A DNA stretch of 64,000 nucleotides from Patiria pectinifera (Eukaryota; Echinodermata; Asteroidea; Valvatida; Asterinidae), in assembly GCA_029964075.1 (NCBI GenBank), contig CM057135.1:23214863-23278862 (forward strand). Direction: 5' to 3'. The position numbers and the translations under genes are program-made. The notes under the pieces were generated by a model. It was not told where the DNA came from and searched no databases. It saw nothing but the letters and a program-made list of their open reading frames with translations. Positions 22,930 to 35,261 of the stretch are shown here, piece after piece. Positions within the stretch are counted from its first letter, which is position 1, and each line of letters starts with the position of its first letter.

Positions 22930-25401
22930 ACTTAGCTAAATTTCTTTTCTTTTGAGAATGGTGGACTTGGTTGGAGCAGCTTTGCATGGTAATGACATAT
23001 TGGATATATGTCACTTTGCTTCCAAGAACCTCGTAAACAAATCATTTCCAGATGCGCAATGACAGCAGGCTGCTGGAAACACTTCAGAAGAATATTTCTC
23101 ACAAACACCGTCTTCAAAAAATGTAGCTTCCACCTTCTGACCCACAATTCATAGCAACTTCCGAAGTCTGCAGAGTCTGACCCACAAGTGTAGTCAACTT
23201 GACTCGGGGCAGCATCCAGCTAATCAAAGTTATTCCTGTTTTAGCTTTCGTGCTGCATGTGCAGGACCCTGGGCTTTATTATCCACACTCCTGACAAGGG
23301 ACTGGTATTCTCTTCACACGTGCAGACGTTTGTGCGGAAGGATTAAATGGAAGTCCATGGGCCGTCTTTTATCCTTCCTTGAGTGAAGGGGGGCGGTCAC
23401 GTTCGGTTGTTGGGTGCCATAGACTTCACTGAACCCCTTGTAGTGGCCATGATGGGATCAGGTAAGGAAATGAAGCTTTTCAGAAACTCGGATCCTGACA
23501 GTCTTGGGGTTTATGGAATGCACATCAAGGATCAGAACATTTCTTGAAGGCAGAAACTGTAGTGTCTGACTTGGCAGTGCTGGCAAAATCTGATTTGTTA
23601 AAGTCCTTCATGGTGGCGTTTTGTGGCAACTTTCCGTCAATCTGGTGGATGAGGTCATGATGGGCATCCATCTCATCAGTATTATGGGAGTAAACAATTT
23701 GAAGGGACGTCCTTCAAACTCAACTGGCGGAACAAGGATGATATCAAGCTGATGGAGTCCTGAGAGGCTATCAGACAGCGAGTCAATGAGAGCTGGAGTC
23801 CTTCATGGCAGCTGCTGGGGATGTCTGTGACACTGTTACACTTGGCTAGCAGAGCCTCTATTTGCTGGTGACATTTCTTGGCGCATGACTCCCACAACTT
23901 GCAGGCTGAATTCAAAATTGACATGATTCGCTGACATGGATTTTCCAGGAATGGCCAGGTGGAGTGCGTACTGCACCAGCATCAAATCACCCTGAAGACA
24001 GAGTGCAATGAGTGACAGCTGTACTGAGAGGTAGTTTACTCTGTGGTCTGGACTGCCATCAGAATACAAAAAAAATCACTTCCTTCAGTGATTTTTCACC
24101 ATCTTTAACGATCTGAATTATCTCTGTGGCATGGCGTAATTAGGGCGAGAGGAGGACTGGAAAGTTGAACCCGTCAAGGCAACGTTGACTTGAGCCCGGG
24201 TAGAAACTGCCTTCTATAGTCTCTGGAATGTAAATCTGAAGGGCTACACTAAGTGTCAAGGTCATCTTGGTAAAATCATGGTCAGACACATCAAAGGACT
24301 GGTTCAAGCCTATCACCTTTCTTGCCCCTCTCAACTGCTGCAGCAACCAGGTGTGTCCAGGCTCACCGCTCACCAACCTTGATTTTGTGCTTGTCGTCAA
24401 CACTCAGCATTTCTGAATGGTCTCTAAGCATGACAACCATCTCGTTTGATATCTGAACAAAGCAGATGCTGCATACTGGGTGTCCTGGTGTTCTTTGCGC
24501 AATTGTCTCTGCTGTATCATGAATTTGACTTCAAGGCGTCCTGTGTACTGCAGAGATGCCTACATACGGAGCAGTTTTTTGGCCAAAACTGCAAGCGAAG
24601 CCACTGTGGTGATGGGATGGGAACATCTGGGGACACTGTTTTGAAACAAAATCAAGTAGATTTGGGACAGAAATAGCTGTTGCCAAAGTATGTCACAGTT
24701 CCATGACGTTTCTCCTGTACCACCAGTTTCTACAACATTCTCTATATACTTCTCAACTTGTACTCAAAAAGGCTCATACTTTGATGGCCTCCCTCAGGTT
24801 GTGCTCTCTTAGGTCAGTGACAATATCTGGGTCACCAAGTTCTATCAACTGCTTAACGATTATCCACATGGCAGCTTGATATTTGCATCATGTGCAGATT
24901 TATTTCACAGTCTCTTGTCAGTCTTTTGTACATCTCCCTCAAATAACAAGGCTTGACCTTTGCGATTTTGCAAACATAGTAAAAAACTCTCTACGAATCT
25001 GCCTTGTTTGCTTATGAAAACTGAGGGCAGTTGGTTTCGAACCAGGTGTGACACAGACACAGATTTTGTCATGATGGCCGCACAGGAAGTTGTTGCCATT
25101 TCAGGAACTTTCAAATGAAGATGAAAATTGCCTACATTTCCACCTGGAGCATGTGTGTGTATAAAACAGTAGGAAATGAAAGTCCATGTTCTTTCAGTAG
25201 TGTCAATTCTTGATATCGTATTTTCCTATCAAGCGATAGAAAGTCATTCACAAAAACAGAAATGAAGTCCTCCAAATCCTGAATCTTCGCAAGCAAGGGT
25301 TGAAATTTCCGAACGACAGATGGCACTTGGGACGTATTTGACGGCAGAACCACCATAGCCTGTACACTGTTCCAGTAGAACAAACCTACAACGAAATACA
25401 A
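22930..25401 (-). pseudogene. Decayed transposase-like gene (SVDDKHKIKVGEPG family)
   Basis: Read on the minus strand, fragments in several frames line up as one protein. The first is at 25,401-25,132 (DLEDFISVFVNDFLSLDR, then LLKEHGLSFPTVLYTHML). SVDDKHKIKVGEPGH is split by a shift near 24,400. It is followed by VSDHDFTKMTLTLSV, IPETIEGSFYPG and LRHATEI. Next come YSDGSPDHRVNYLSVQLSLI at about 24,060, and a C-terminal part with LQVVGVMRQEM. I recall this order, including the D-rich SVDDKH and the Y(S/T)DG(S/G)PDHR motifs, from a large uncharacterised family in coral and other invertebrate gene sets; the paired Asp motifs suggest an RNase H-type transposase (inference). At least six stops or shifts make this copy non-functional. 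Confidence 0.6.
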
Positions 25402-26844
25402 AAACTAAGATTTTGCAACAGCTTTATTCTATTTCTTAAATTCTCATGAACATTTGAAGATGTACTTGTCCGTGCTATTCAACAAACGTTTTTTTTTCTT
25501 TTCTCAACAAATTTTCAAATGGAATGTCTTTTGTTTTAAAGATATTAAAAATCTTTCAAAACAAAATTATTTTAGGCTACATTTGCACAGCGCCTCTATT
25601 TATGCGCAAATTATTGGCAAACACAAATTTGAGCATTTGAACTGAACACTCAGATGATATTTTCTTTCTTCAGTCTCATTTGAAAGTGGGTAACTTTTTG
25701 TACTTTTAAAAAATGGCAACTGGAAAAATGTTTTATTTTTAGGGTAAAAGCTGGAAAAGAGCACAGACAGAACATCTTTAAAAGATTTAATTTTGAAAAT
25801 AAATATTAAATAAATTATTTTTTAAGCAATGTTTTTTTTTGGGGGAGGAGGTGAGAGAGAGGGCGAACAACCTCCCTTTGGTGATCAAGGACCTGAAAAA
25901 AAGTCAATAGCCGACTCCCTCCCCCCACCCCTCTGGAAATCCTGACAGCCATGACTGTGCCAAGCCATTATATACATACTGGTTTTGAAGAGGCTCTGGT
26001 TCAAACTTTTTCGTCACATTTCTTCGTCATGTAATGCAGCGTAATTGGTCATCGCCAATGCCAGAGATTTCAAACCAGAAATATCTGTTTCCACCTGATC
26101 CTTCTTCAACCATGGTTGACAAGACAAATCAATTTTAAGATATTAATTTATGTTTTAAAGAGCTAACAATTTACAGAATAAAACTGAACTACACCAAGCT
26201 CCACGTACATTGACATCGAGATGAGTGGGTTTCAATGAAGCATTCCTGAAATGTGAATAGGTGCTCAATAGTGATTTCAAACACATGGGAGGAGTTCAGT
26301 TCCACCCCCCCCCCCCCCTTCCTCTACAAATAGAAGACAGTGCACTATTAATTAATTAATTATTAAATAAGTAAAACACTCAGTTGGGGGAGCTCACATA
26401 AAAATTAAGAACATTCAAAAAAAATTATTTATTTTTATGGGCACACTGCGACATAGACCAACCAACAAAATGTGCCCAATTCAAGTTTACAAAACAAATG
26501 GCATCAATTTTAGCCACCCCCCCCTTCAAAAAATACTAAATATATCTACACCCACTTGTATTACGCCAGTTCATTCTGCATGTCTGAAAATGAAATGAAA
26601 ACAAAATACTTAAGTGCCCACCATAATTTAAATTCCTAAAGACCAAGGCCTAGCATCAACACAGCTCAACTGAATTAAATTTTGAAGACGAATAATAATA
26701 TGGGGGGGGGGGGGCTAAACAAAGCAACCCACCATCACCGTACCTGCAGTAGATTGCCATCCCAGATTTTTAAAGAGAAAAAAAAGGGGAGGGGGCCTTG
26801 CAATAGTTCTGCCCTTTCAAGCTTTGTGAGCTGCTGTGATAGGG
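25402..26844. other. No supportable gene; several poly-C/poly-G tracts
   Basis: Unique AT-rich DNA with homopolymer C or G runs near 25,920, 26,306, 26,518 and 26,703. Open frames are low-complexity or isolated. Confidence 0.45.
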
Positions 26845-27461
26845 TCACCAGTTCATCACGGTTGAGTCGCTGTAGCACGTGCTTGTGTTTTCGGGGTCAT
26901 TGAATCCGGTTAAACAGCTGCATATGTCAGGAACTCCACACTGCTGTTGCTGCAGGGTTGGTCTGTGAAGTCCAAAATCCAAAGGGTATCGCAGAGAACC
27001 CCAACAAAATGTTCCCCAAGATGAAGGGAATCCATCTTTCACCCCAGTTCACCAGCTTGCAAGAAATTTAGGATGGCGTTGTAGAGTTCAAACTTTGCGT
27101 TCTTTCTTGGCGTGTCCCTGGCACGGGGCAGGCATTTTGCCTGTGAAGTTTGCATCATTACTTCAAATGCATTTACCACGGGCTTCTTTCAACATCTGGC
27201 TGCATGTCTAGCACAAATTTAGAGTATTTTCCGAACTCACGTATTTTTCGAGGAGATAGCTTGGAAAAAACCAGTTGGGGATGTTCCGACCATCGCAGTC
27301 ACCTTTGATTCAGTATACTTGGCGTCCAGAACAAATCTCCTGCCACCACTGGACAAAGTCCCATTGCACACAGATTCGTGCACAGTAAGTAGACTTACCG
27401 AGCCGTCACATGCTACAATACCGAACGGTCGAAGAGTTTTCAATCCACAAACAATGGACAC
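26845..27461 (-). pseudogene. Possible decayed transposase fragments
   Basis: Two minus-strand open pieces look protein-like: 27,461-27,237 (containing GIVACDGSVSLLTV and ESKVTAMVGTSPTGFFQAIS) and 27,042-26,845 (containing FGLHRPTLQQQQCG and CLTGFNDPEN). The first faintly recalls the DG...K.T...GISPxG...S layout of Harbinger/ISL2EU-type DDE transposases, but this is weak. They may also be outlying exons of the relic at 22.9-25.4 kb on the same strand. Unidentified. Confidence 0.3.
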
Positions 27462-27641
27462 GGAAATAAGAGGGCATAATTCTTCATGTTTTTAGACACG
27501 CCTTTATTCATAATCACAACCGCATGTCATCGCACATCATTATCGTGTCGATTGATCAGCTGGCAGCAACTTCGTACCCATAGTCTCCATCATTCGTTCA
27601 ACATCAAACTCGTACCGGATAATTACTGGGTACGAGCTGCC

Positions 27642-28024
27642 CGCGTAATTTTTTTCCTAGGAGGTTAGGGCAATGTCATGAATAATTCAGTTTTCCTTTG
27701 AATCATTGCAAGACTTAGGTTCTCGTTCTATTTTCCCCTTAATTTAAAATTATCTCAATGATAAATTTGGAGAAGAAAAGAGCTGATGAAAATGAGCAGC
27801 GACGACGTGGATTCGAACCAGGGATCTTTGTATCCACAGCTCATCCACTATCCATTAGGCTACTCTGTGGTAGCTCGACGACAACCGTTCTTTAAAATGC
27901 TTTAATGTATTGTAACTGGTTGAGTAACTAGCAACAATGCTGTTGATGTCATTGTCCGTTCTCATGGATAAACATGAATTATTAATGACATTGCCCTAAC
28001 CCTCCTAGGAATAAAAATTACGCG
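27642..28024. mobile_element. MITE with tRNA-like core and 7-9-bp target duplication
   Basis: Terminal inverted repeats start cgcgtaattttt on the left and end aaaaattacgcg on the right. They extend about 45 bp and include cctaggaggttagggcaatg and its complement. The heptamer agctgcc flanks both ends; the repeat can be read as 7 to 9 bases because of overlap with the terminus. The interior contains a minus-strand tRNA-like segment. It is either a MITE that captured a tRNA-derived SINE or a composite element. No coding region. Confidence 0.8.
27795..27878 (-). ncRNA. tRNA-like sequence with Pol III A and B boxes (inside the MITE)
   Basis: On the minus strand, tagcctaatggatagtgg resembles an A box and ggttcgaatcc matches the B box consensus, at about tRNA spacing. 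I cannot fold a complete acceptor stem or pick an anticodon loop with confidence, so it is more likely a tRNA-derived SINE head than a working tRNA gene. Confidence 0.5.
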
Positions 28025-28837
28025 AGCTGCCTACAAACTAGTCTGGCTCTCTGTGACCCCATTGCCCTTCGGACTTGCAGCCGAGAAACAGTATACCCAC
28101 GAACGTTTGAGGCAGTACAGCAATAGAGGGCGCTGTTGTAGCTAGCCCGAAAAATTTTGGGGGAAAAACCCATTGACGCGCACGCTTAAAACCGACGCGC
28201 GCGCTGACCAGAGACCGACCATTTTTTGTTTTTGCCCAACACTCGATATAAGCATGTAGGCTTCCAGAACTAAGTCAACACACCATCAGAAAGTATGGCT
28301 TGATAGATCATCAAATCTCAGCATAAACTGTCCAGCTGATATGCACATGTGTATGCATCCATGTTAGGTCTCTTGACTTGTATGTGGATTTATTCCATGC
28401 AGTAAACTCTGAATGATCCCCTCAGATCGTCTCAGCAAATTGGATAACACTGTCAGACTACTCTGTTGTGCAAAATCCCCTTCTGTCATACTTTCATCTT
28501 AAATAGATAGATAATTAGACAGTACAGTAGAGCATAATTAAACATCTTATACACTGGGTTGCCCCATGATTTAACTATATCATTTTTTTTTAAAAGACTG
28601 CATATGTTTTGCCATCACAACTTTTCTTCATTAAAAATATTATATTATTAAGCCACGTGTATACTGAACATGCCCAGTGACTCTTTGAAACTCATTAAGA
28701 CTTTGTACTCACTTGGACAGAATTAAACCACTTCAATTTAAAATGACAATTTGATTAAAAACATAATAAACTAAAAAAATCTTTTTAAACATTCTACTAA
28801 AAGAATGTCGCACCCTTTTAGCCCAGCATGAATTTGA
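28025..28837. other. No supportable gene
   Basis: Begins with a CpG-containing stretch (28,160-28,210), then AT-rich unique sequence without recognised features. Confidence 0.4.
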
Positions 28838-29092
28838 TCATGTTCTTAATCTTATTCCTCCATGATTTTGATCGAGCTCAATCTCAAAGGTAACTGTGCA
28901 CGAAAACACTGTTTTATCAATCATCGTCAGTTCCGCGCCAACCTCGTTCCCCATGGGCACGATCTTGCTGCGCCATGTTGTTTCTACCATGCCTTGCGCG
29001 ATCTCAACCCCGGTATTGTGTAATTTAAATGTGTCAAAATATAGCACATTATATTTAGGCTGCAGTTTAACCGTTTTACGTGCTGACGCCAT
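28838..29092 (-). CDS. Candidate small open frame or first exon (unidentified)
   Basis: An 84-residue frame starts MASARKTVKLQP and has balanced composition, including TTWRSKIVPMGNEVGAEL and FSCTVTFEIELDQ. It lies downstream (in its own sense) of a CpG-bearing region near 29,280-29,420, as a 5' exon might. I recognise no family, see no clear 5' splice donor, and cannot connect it to another exon. It could be the first exon of the minus-strand relics at 22.9-27.5 kb, or chance. Confidence 0.25.
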   Translation of the reverse strand: MASARKTVKLQPKYNVLYFDTFKLHNTGVEIAQGMVETTWRSKIVPMGNEVGAELTMIDKTVFSCTVTFEIELDQNHGGIRLRT

Positions 29093-29552
29093 CTTTAAAA
29101 TGTTAAAAGTTGTGATTTTATAGAATCAATTCTTTCTTGGACGTTGCGTTATTTAGCAAAGATTGGTATTAAATGTACGTACCCCTTTCGTTCCTTTACA
29201 AGCGAAGATACAGGGTTTTTTTAGCGAAAAACGAGGCTGCCATAATCCATATCGTACAGGCATCACGACTGTTGAATAACAATTCTTTTTTTTGTACGTG
29301 ACGTTACGTGCAAAGCACGCGAGCGCATTATGCTGTGAATAGCCAATCAGCGTCATTTACGTCATCATCACGACCAGGGGTTAGGTGTAAGGAACGCACA
29401 CGCGCCCCTAGAGTCGAGGCTGGTTCCGTGCTTGATCACAGGCACGAGACTGGGAACAAAGGTTGTGCTGCATAGTCTTGGTTCCAAAAGGCCTAGTTGT
29501 GTGAGCTGGAGTGATAGGGCTACCAGTCCGTGCAGACTAGTACCCTGCTTTA

Positions 29553-29695
29553 AATAATGTTGGGGTTTACATATTCGTCGCGGGACTTAAATAATTTTGG
29601 GGTTTACATTCGTCATGGGCTTACAATAATTTTGGGGTTTAAATTCGTCATGGGCGGGACTTACAATAATTTTGGGGTTTATAATCGTGGCAGGG
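29553..29695. repeat. Tandem repeat, ~35-bp unit, left block
   Basis: Units read approximately gggacttacaataattttgg followed by ggtttacattcgtc, repeated about four times with small indels. A second block of the same unit lies at 30,120-30,275, and an unrelated dispersed repeat separates the two. Confidence 0.85.
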
Positions 29696-30118
29696 CCAAC
29701 CTCTTCCCAGTGCTTACTTTATTTTTCAACATTGTTTCCAATAGTAAACCCTGGGACTTACTTACTTCCTGCATCCTGATTCGATACCGCAATTGGCTAG
29801 AAATGGATTTTTATCGTTTATTTGGTGTTGTTGTTATTCACAACGTGCAGTACGTGTTTTCGCGATCATTCGTTCACGCCTTCTCAAAATATTCATTTTC
29901 TTTCCAATTTGTTGATATTAATATGAAACGTGATACTGCATATTATTGTCTCGTAAAGATCGTAACAAAATCATGTTCACGCACAGGCAGGCACCAGACT
30001 ACTCCTAATTTGCATACGTATTCAAAATCTTGCACAAGGAAATGACCCAATACCAGGTGAGAGAGCAGGTAGTGGTGGGCGCGTACTGCTGGACAACCTG
30101 GGGACAAGGTTGTCGCGG
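29690..30118 (+). mobile_element. Dispersed repeat inserted between tandem blocks; inverted copy at 42.93-43.44 kb
   Basis: Matching landmarks, in opposite orientation to the second copy, include cagtgcttactttatttt, gataccgcaattggctag and gcgtactgctgga. The ends contain ccaacctcttcccag and ctggggacaaggttg, a diverged inverted pair resembling CAACCTCGTTCCCAG termini that are common in invertebrate MITEs. A 162-residue open frame overlapping it has no family support. Confidence 0.7.
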
Positions 30119-30275
30119 GGCGTACAATAATTTTGGTGTTAACATTCGTCGGGACTTACAATAACTTTGGAGTTTACATTCGTCGCGGGGCTTACTTTAT
30201 TTTGGAATTACATTCGTCGCGGGACTTACAGTAATTTCGGCGTTTACATTCCTCGCTGGACAGTAATTTTGAGGT
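30119..30275. repeat. Tandem repeat, ~35-bp unit, right block
   Basis: Continuation of the ggactta...taattttgg...ttacattcgtcg units seen upstream. The array appears to have been split by the intervening dispersed repeat. Confidence 0.8.
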
Positions 30276-33200
30276 TTAGTCAATTTTGTGTTTTATTGTA
30301 CATTTAATTTAATACGGGTGTTTTATTTGTAATGATTTGTGTATTTCTCTTTTACGCTTTCTGATTTTGTTTAGGTGTTCTTTATTTTACTTTCCTGCAT
30401 TTTTATTATTAATTCGTCGGGTGCACCACGAAGTGACGTATCGCAAAATCGGTCATTTCGAGAAAATCGACTTTTTAGGAATCGCACTTTTGAGGCGCGT
30501 TTTTCCAATCGAATTGAACAAGCTTTGTTATTTTTTTTTGAAAATGAGCCGACAAAAGAGGGCATTTACTGCCCCATGAAAGTGAAATGTTGTCAGTGCC
30601 AGGCCACTAGAAAATATTCGCTCTTGAATCTATTCGTCACTTCGTGAAACATAAATTTCCAATTACTTAAGTCGCACGACGTGGCGTATAGTTATTCGTC
30701 ACTTCGTGGTGCAGAAAATATGAAAAACTTCATCTTTGCGCATGCGCAACACTGCGCTGCACGTAAAGTGCATGCCTGTTCATTTTGTATTCATCCATTT
30801 TAAAAATCAGTGTTCTACGACGGTACTATGACTTTGAATTTCATTAAGACAGGGAAGAGTAATGGTTGCCCACGGAATTTAATTGGACATTTTCGTAAAG
30901 GGTAAATCAGAATGCCTAACAGGAGGTTTGACTTCAATTTGTGACAAAGTCCAGCGAAAAGAAAGGTCTCCAAGGTTAAGGGAAGTCGTTAGAAGATGGT
31001 AAATACCAACCTATCAAAATACTTTGGTGGTGAAATTTGGCATGCCAAGGCCACCTGACCTAATTTACCTTTGGGCGGTCATTAGAGAATAGATAGACGC
31101 TTCACAACGAGGAAATCAGAGAAACGAGAGCAAACAAAGTGAAATCAATATAGTGTCTTCAATTCTTCAATCGAACTTATTTATTGTTTAAACGTGGCTT
31201 TATAAACGTTTTATTTCTTACTTTTCAAATGCAGTTCATCAATTCAAGCAAATTTTAATAAAATTCATAATATCAATGCTTCAATTAATTAATCATAGTT
31301 CCAAATCATTTATATTTTGCAAAAACTCCTCTTCTGTCTAAAATTGATCGAGACATGTCATTTTTTTTTTACCCGATGCTGTGTCGTTTGCCCCGGATAA
31401 ATATCATTTTGACCCGGCAAAGTTTTATTTTTTTACCCGCAATACGGTTCTAATAGTGAAGAGGAATTAGTCATCTTTTGTGTTAATTGTGTACAAATTC
31501 ACACTTTCGTGACCTGATGTGGAAGGTTCTTAAAGAATGCAACGTGGTCCGGATGCTGCACAACAGCAGTTGGCCCTGTACACAAGGTCATGAGGTCTTC
31601 ATTTCCCTGAAGACAATTTGGGTAGGCTGCTTTCATACGACTGTCCGGGCAGTATGTTACTTTCAGGGGGTGAGTGCCTTGAGATTCTGTTCAGGTCAAT
31701 GGTCCCCCACCTTGTGTCCAGGTGAGACTTTTCGACCTTGATCATGCCCTGGAACCTCTTGTCTACGTGAATTTGCATTATTTTGGTCCACTCAATATTG
31801 TCGCCTTCCACGGTAGATCGTGCACGTAGAACGCATCTCTCTAGATGTCTCTTTCCAGTCAAGAATATCAGAGGTTTTTACCTCCACCACCCGGTAAGGT
31901 TCAGGGTTTCTTCGTGCCAAACTCATGAGAGCTGCAAGTTGAGACGGAATAAAAATGTCTCCCACTCCTAAAAGTGGTGATTCTTTTTAATATTGAGATT
32001 AAACATATGTTACATTGAACAAAGGATATACAACAAAATGATATGTTCATATGAGCAAAAGGAACAAATGTGTATTGCTTGTTTTGTGTCACAAATTAAA
32101 TATAAGCCTCACTGTATTGAACTCTACTTGGCTGGGTATCAAGATCACTCTTTTACACAAACTATAGTGTCTTTTCTTGGTGAGAAACGAATAACGGGTG
32201 TGTTTAATGAAAATTGTGTCAGCCTTCAGATTCATAAAGATAAACAACATTGATGGATCAGATAAATCTTTCAGATTTCTTGAAATACATGTATGGATTG
32301 TCATTGCATGCTCACGTTTCAAGAATACATAGCCTACATGAAATAAGAGTTGATTTACGTTAGTTTGATTTTAATGTCAGTTGTCCTGAGGCACTTGCAA
32401 CAAGTGTATGTGTAAGCAAGGAGGTAGACAAAGTGACAAATTTATCTAACAGGTAAGTACGTGTACATGTTCCCCAACCAGGTGTTGATCTAGATCTACA
32501 TTTAGTACCTTTTACTGTTTTCTTGAAACGTGTTCAAACTTGTTTTTCGGGGCAAGGCAAGGAAAGATTCCCATTCATGATCACTTGCCAAATGTTTAAA
32601 ATGTCTAAAATCTAAAAGTATTGTCAAAATTTGTAATTATACTATACTTCAAAAAAGGAATCACGCAGGAGATAAGTTTGTTGTGTCTTCTCGCCACAGC
32701 TTCAAGTTTTTAATCAACCTTATTCAACCGGAATACCAAAGATTAAGGGCAAACCGGATACATAAAGCACATTAACATTTAACATGAGGAGGTACCCATG
32801 ACCGCCTCACGTAGTTTGATGCTCACAAGAAAACTGATAGTGATAGTTTAAGACCCAATTACGATAATGGTACCCATTGACCACTACCTACCAACAACGG
32901 CCGTTGTGAAAGCCTATTAAATCAAGCGATAAAACCATGTTCACTCAAAACCAGCATTATGGGGCCTGTTTTCTTCTGGAGCACCAATACAAATGCCAAA
33001 CACGAAAAGCGACCCACATAAGAAACAAGCACCATAACTGCGGGAACTTACATTAGCCATTACAACAAGTATTAAAATGGCCATCCTCCATACAAACGAT
33101 CAGCGTTGAAATAACGCGCTGTATTCACACACATGTATGGGTATAGGCTAAATGCATGCGCCCTCGACTTACTGAAACCATAACTCCTAAAAGAAACAGG

Positions 33201-33590
33201 TACTGAACATAGACTCTGTACCCAATGGAAATTTAGTTTGTTCGCTTGCTGTAGAAACCAAATATTTCTGCTTGTGGAAAATTGTATGTACGTACTTTTC
33301 GAATTCAAAACGATAGCAATTGCACTTCGGGCACACTGACTATGTCAGACATCCATTACCAATACATGCGTTATAGGTGGCCGATTCGCTCGGCCAGATG
33401 GCATACGGGGCAGTCTAATTGCCTTTCACTCACGAAGTTTATTCAGAAAGTATCTGTACAGCTAGTTGCTGTCAATTCTAGTGAATATTCAAACCAAATT
33501 TGAATGAAATTCACAAAAATGTTATGTACGTACTTTTCAATATTCATAAAACCATTAATCAATCTGAAGTTGATCGACTGTATAATAGGC
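30276..33590. other. No well-supported gene
   Basis: At 31,862-31,599 on the minus strand an 87-residue piece (IEWTKIMQIHVDKRF, LDTRWGTIDLNRI) looks like a protein remnant but is unassigned. The word atgtacgtacttttc occurs near 33,285 and again near 33,522. Otherwise AT-rich unique DNA. Confidence 0.4.
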
Positions 33591-33599
33591 CGATAACCC

Positions 33600-33965
33600 A
33601 GTTTTGGCTTGTGTTTGCGCCGGGTGCGCGCGCGCGTGCGTGCAGCTCGTTCTTCACGCGCGGTACTGCATGCTGATTGGCTAATGGTCATTTGTTTACT
33701 GCGTTCGCACGCGGTTTAATCAGGTCACCGCGTATTCGCTAAATGAGTAGTCATTACTTCCCAAATCAGTGCGCGCTGTAATATTGGCTGTATGTAAATG
33801 AAATGATGATATCACACGTATGTTGCGCGCACGTTGGTTACATATCAGTTTAGTTGCCGCCACATTCCCGGATGTTGCGCACGTGCACATGTGCGCAGTC
33901 GCTACGTTGCGACGTTCGCGTTGGTAGGGACGCCGGGCGATGCGTTATAAGCATCCTAACACTAG
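33600..33965. promoter_or_regulatory. CpG-rich patch, possible promoter region
   Basis: Against an AT-rich background this stretch is dense in CG dinucleotides (cgggtgcgcgcgcgcgtgcg near 33,619; repeated gcgcacgt words near 33,830-33,900). It lies about 1.3 kb before the first recognisable exon of the RAG1-like gene on the same strand, so it could hold that gene's promoter. No initiator or TATA assignment is secure. Confidence 0.3.
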
Positions 33966-34669
33966 GGCGTTTCTGGCATTTCATGACATACCACTTGCTA
34001 CCTACCTACCCCAGTACAGTAATGGAGGGACGATACACTTATTTTTAAATAAATCTAATCAACCCCACGAACAATAAAGATAAAAAAATGCCCCCCAAAA
34101 AACACTTCAAACGGGAATAATCAACGTTAGTTTAATTTAGCCCGATAAGTGAAAGTACAAACAACGTGATTTCTTGTCTCCCCCGGGGTTTTCCGAAAGA
34201 AATATTTCCCAAACACACAATCAACAAGCGTTGTTACATTAAACTGCTTTGATAACAGCCCTGGAAAGTTTTTTTTTAACGAGTATTTAGCAATTCTACG
34301 CGACATGACTATATCTATCAAGTTCACCATGTGCGGTATCGATATTACACATATCGACAATAACTGGTATCGCTTCCAGCTAAAAGTTATTCATTTACGT
34401 ATCAATGAACTATTCGAATATTCTGAAACAGCATTGTCGATTAATCGATTAAAATTGTCAGAGCGCCAAATTCAAGTTCACAGGTAAATATAATTTTCCA
34501 CCATTGTTTTAATAAAAAGAATTCATACCGCTTATAATAATTTTTGAAACCAGTATATTTTAAATAAATTTTAAACATATACAGCCATGGCTGTAAATAA
34601 AGCTCGATACTTTTCAGTACGTTTTATTATCGGAATGGATCAACACTTTTCAACTAAATTTATAATTAT

Positions 34670-35245
34670 TATTATTAACAACAATGCCAATGGGGTAAGG
34701 CACAGGCTTAAATTGTTGGATTCTATACATCTTTCATATAAAACAGAAATAGGCCTATACACAATTTTGTAACTTTTTAAAATGATTCCATAGATATTTA
34801 AATGAGCACTTTAACAGTGTGTAACACATTCCTAATCTTAAATACACAATACATAATCTTAAATACACAATTTTAAATTCAAATAAAGCTTGATACTTAG
34901 TTTCAGCAAAGTTAGTCTTCAGCAAAGTTATTTAGCCTTATTCTCGGAAGTATATTGGTACATCTCCAGCGCCTTGAGGCGGAGCTGATCTGCAACTGTT
35001 TTGCGCTTTAAAATTTCTTTTTATTATTACTTTTATTATTTAAAATCCATTATTATAATTATTATTATTAACGATGGGGTCAGGCACAGGTCAAATTAGG
35101 ACTTATGTTGGATTCTAGACATAAAACAGGAAAAGCATTTTATTTACAACATTCTTAAATTGCTCAATTGACATTGGACATAACAGTGTATTTTGCATGC
35201 ATGTAACACATTTCTGATAATCTTATACAAAATTACAATTCCAGC
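34670..35245. repeat. Degenerate tandem duplication upstream of the RAG1-like gene
   Basis: The sequence from about 34,670 to 34,870 (ttattattaaca, then ggggtaaggcacaggc, ttggattcta, aacagtgt...gtaacacatt) recurs at about 35,060-35,240 with the same order of words. The unit is about 370 bp. The second copy ends at the presumed splice acceptor or start region of exon 1, so it lies in the 5' flank or a 5' intron. Confidence 0.6.
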
Positions 35246-35261
35246 TTTGCTAAAAATCAAC

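Noticed and set aside
27795-27878. A functional tRNA gene on the minus strand
   Set aside because: A and B boxes are present but acceptor pairing and anticodon loop could not be drawn convincingly, and it lies inside a MITE.
29557-30045. A 162-codon open frame
   Set aside because: It starts in the 35-bp tandem repeat and runs into a dispersed repeat whose other copy has no matching frame.
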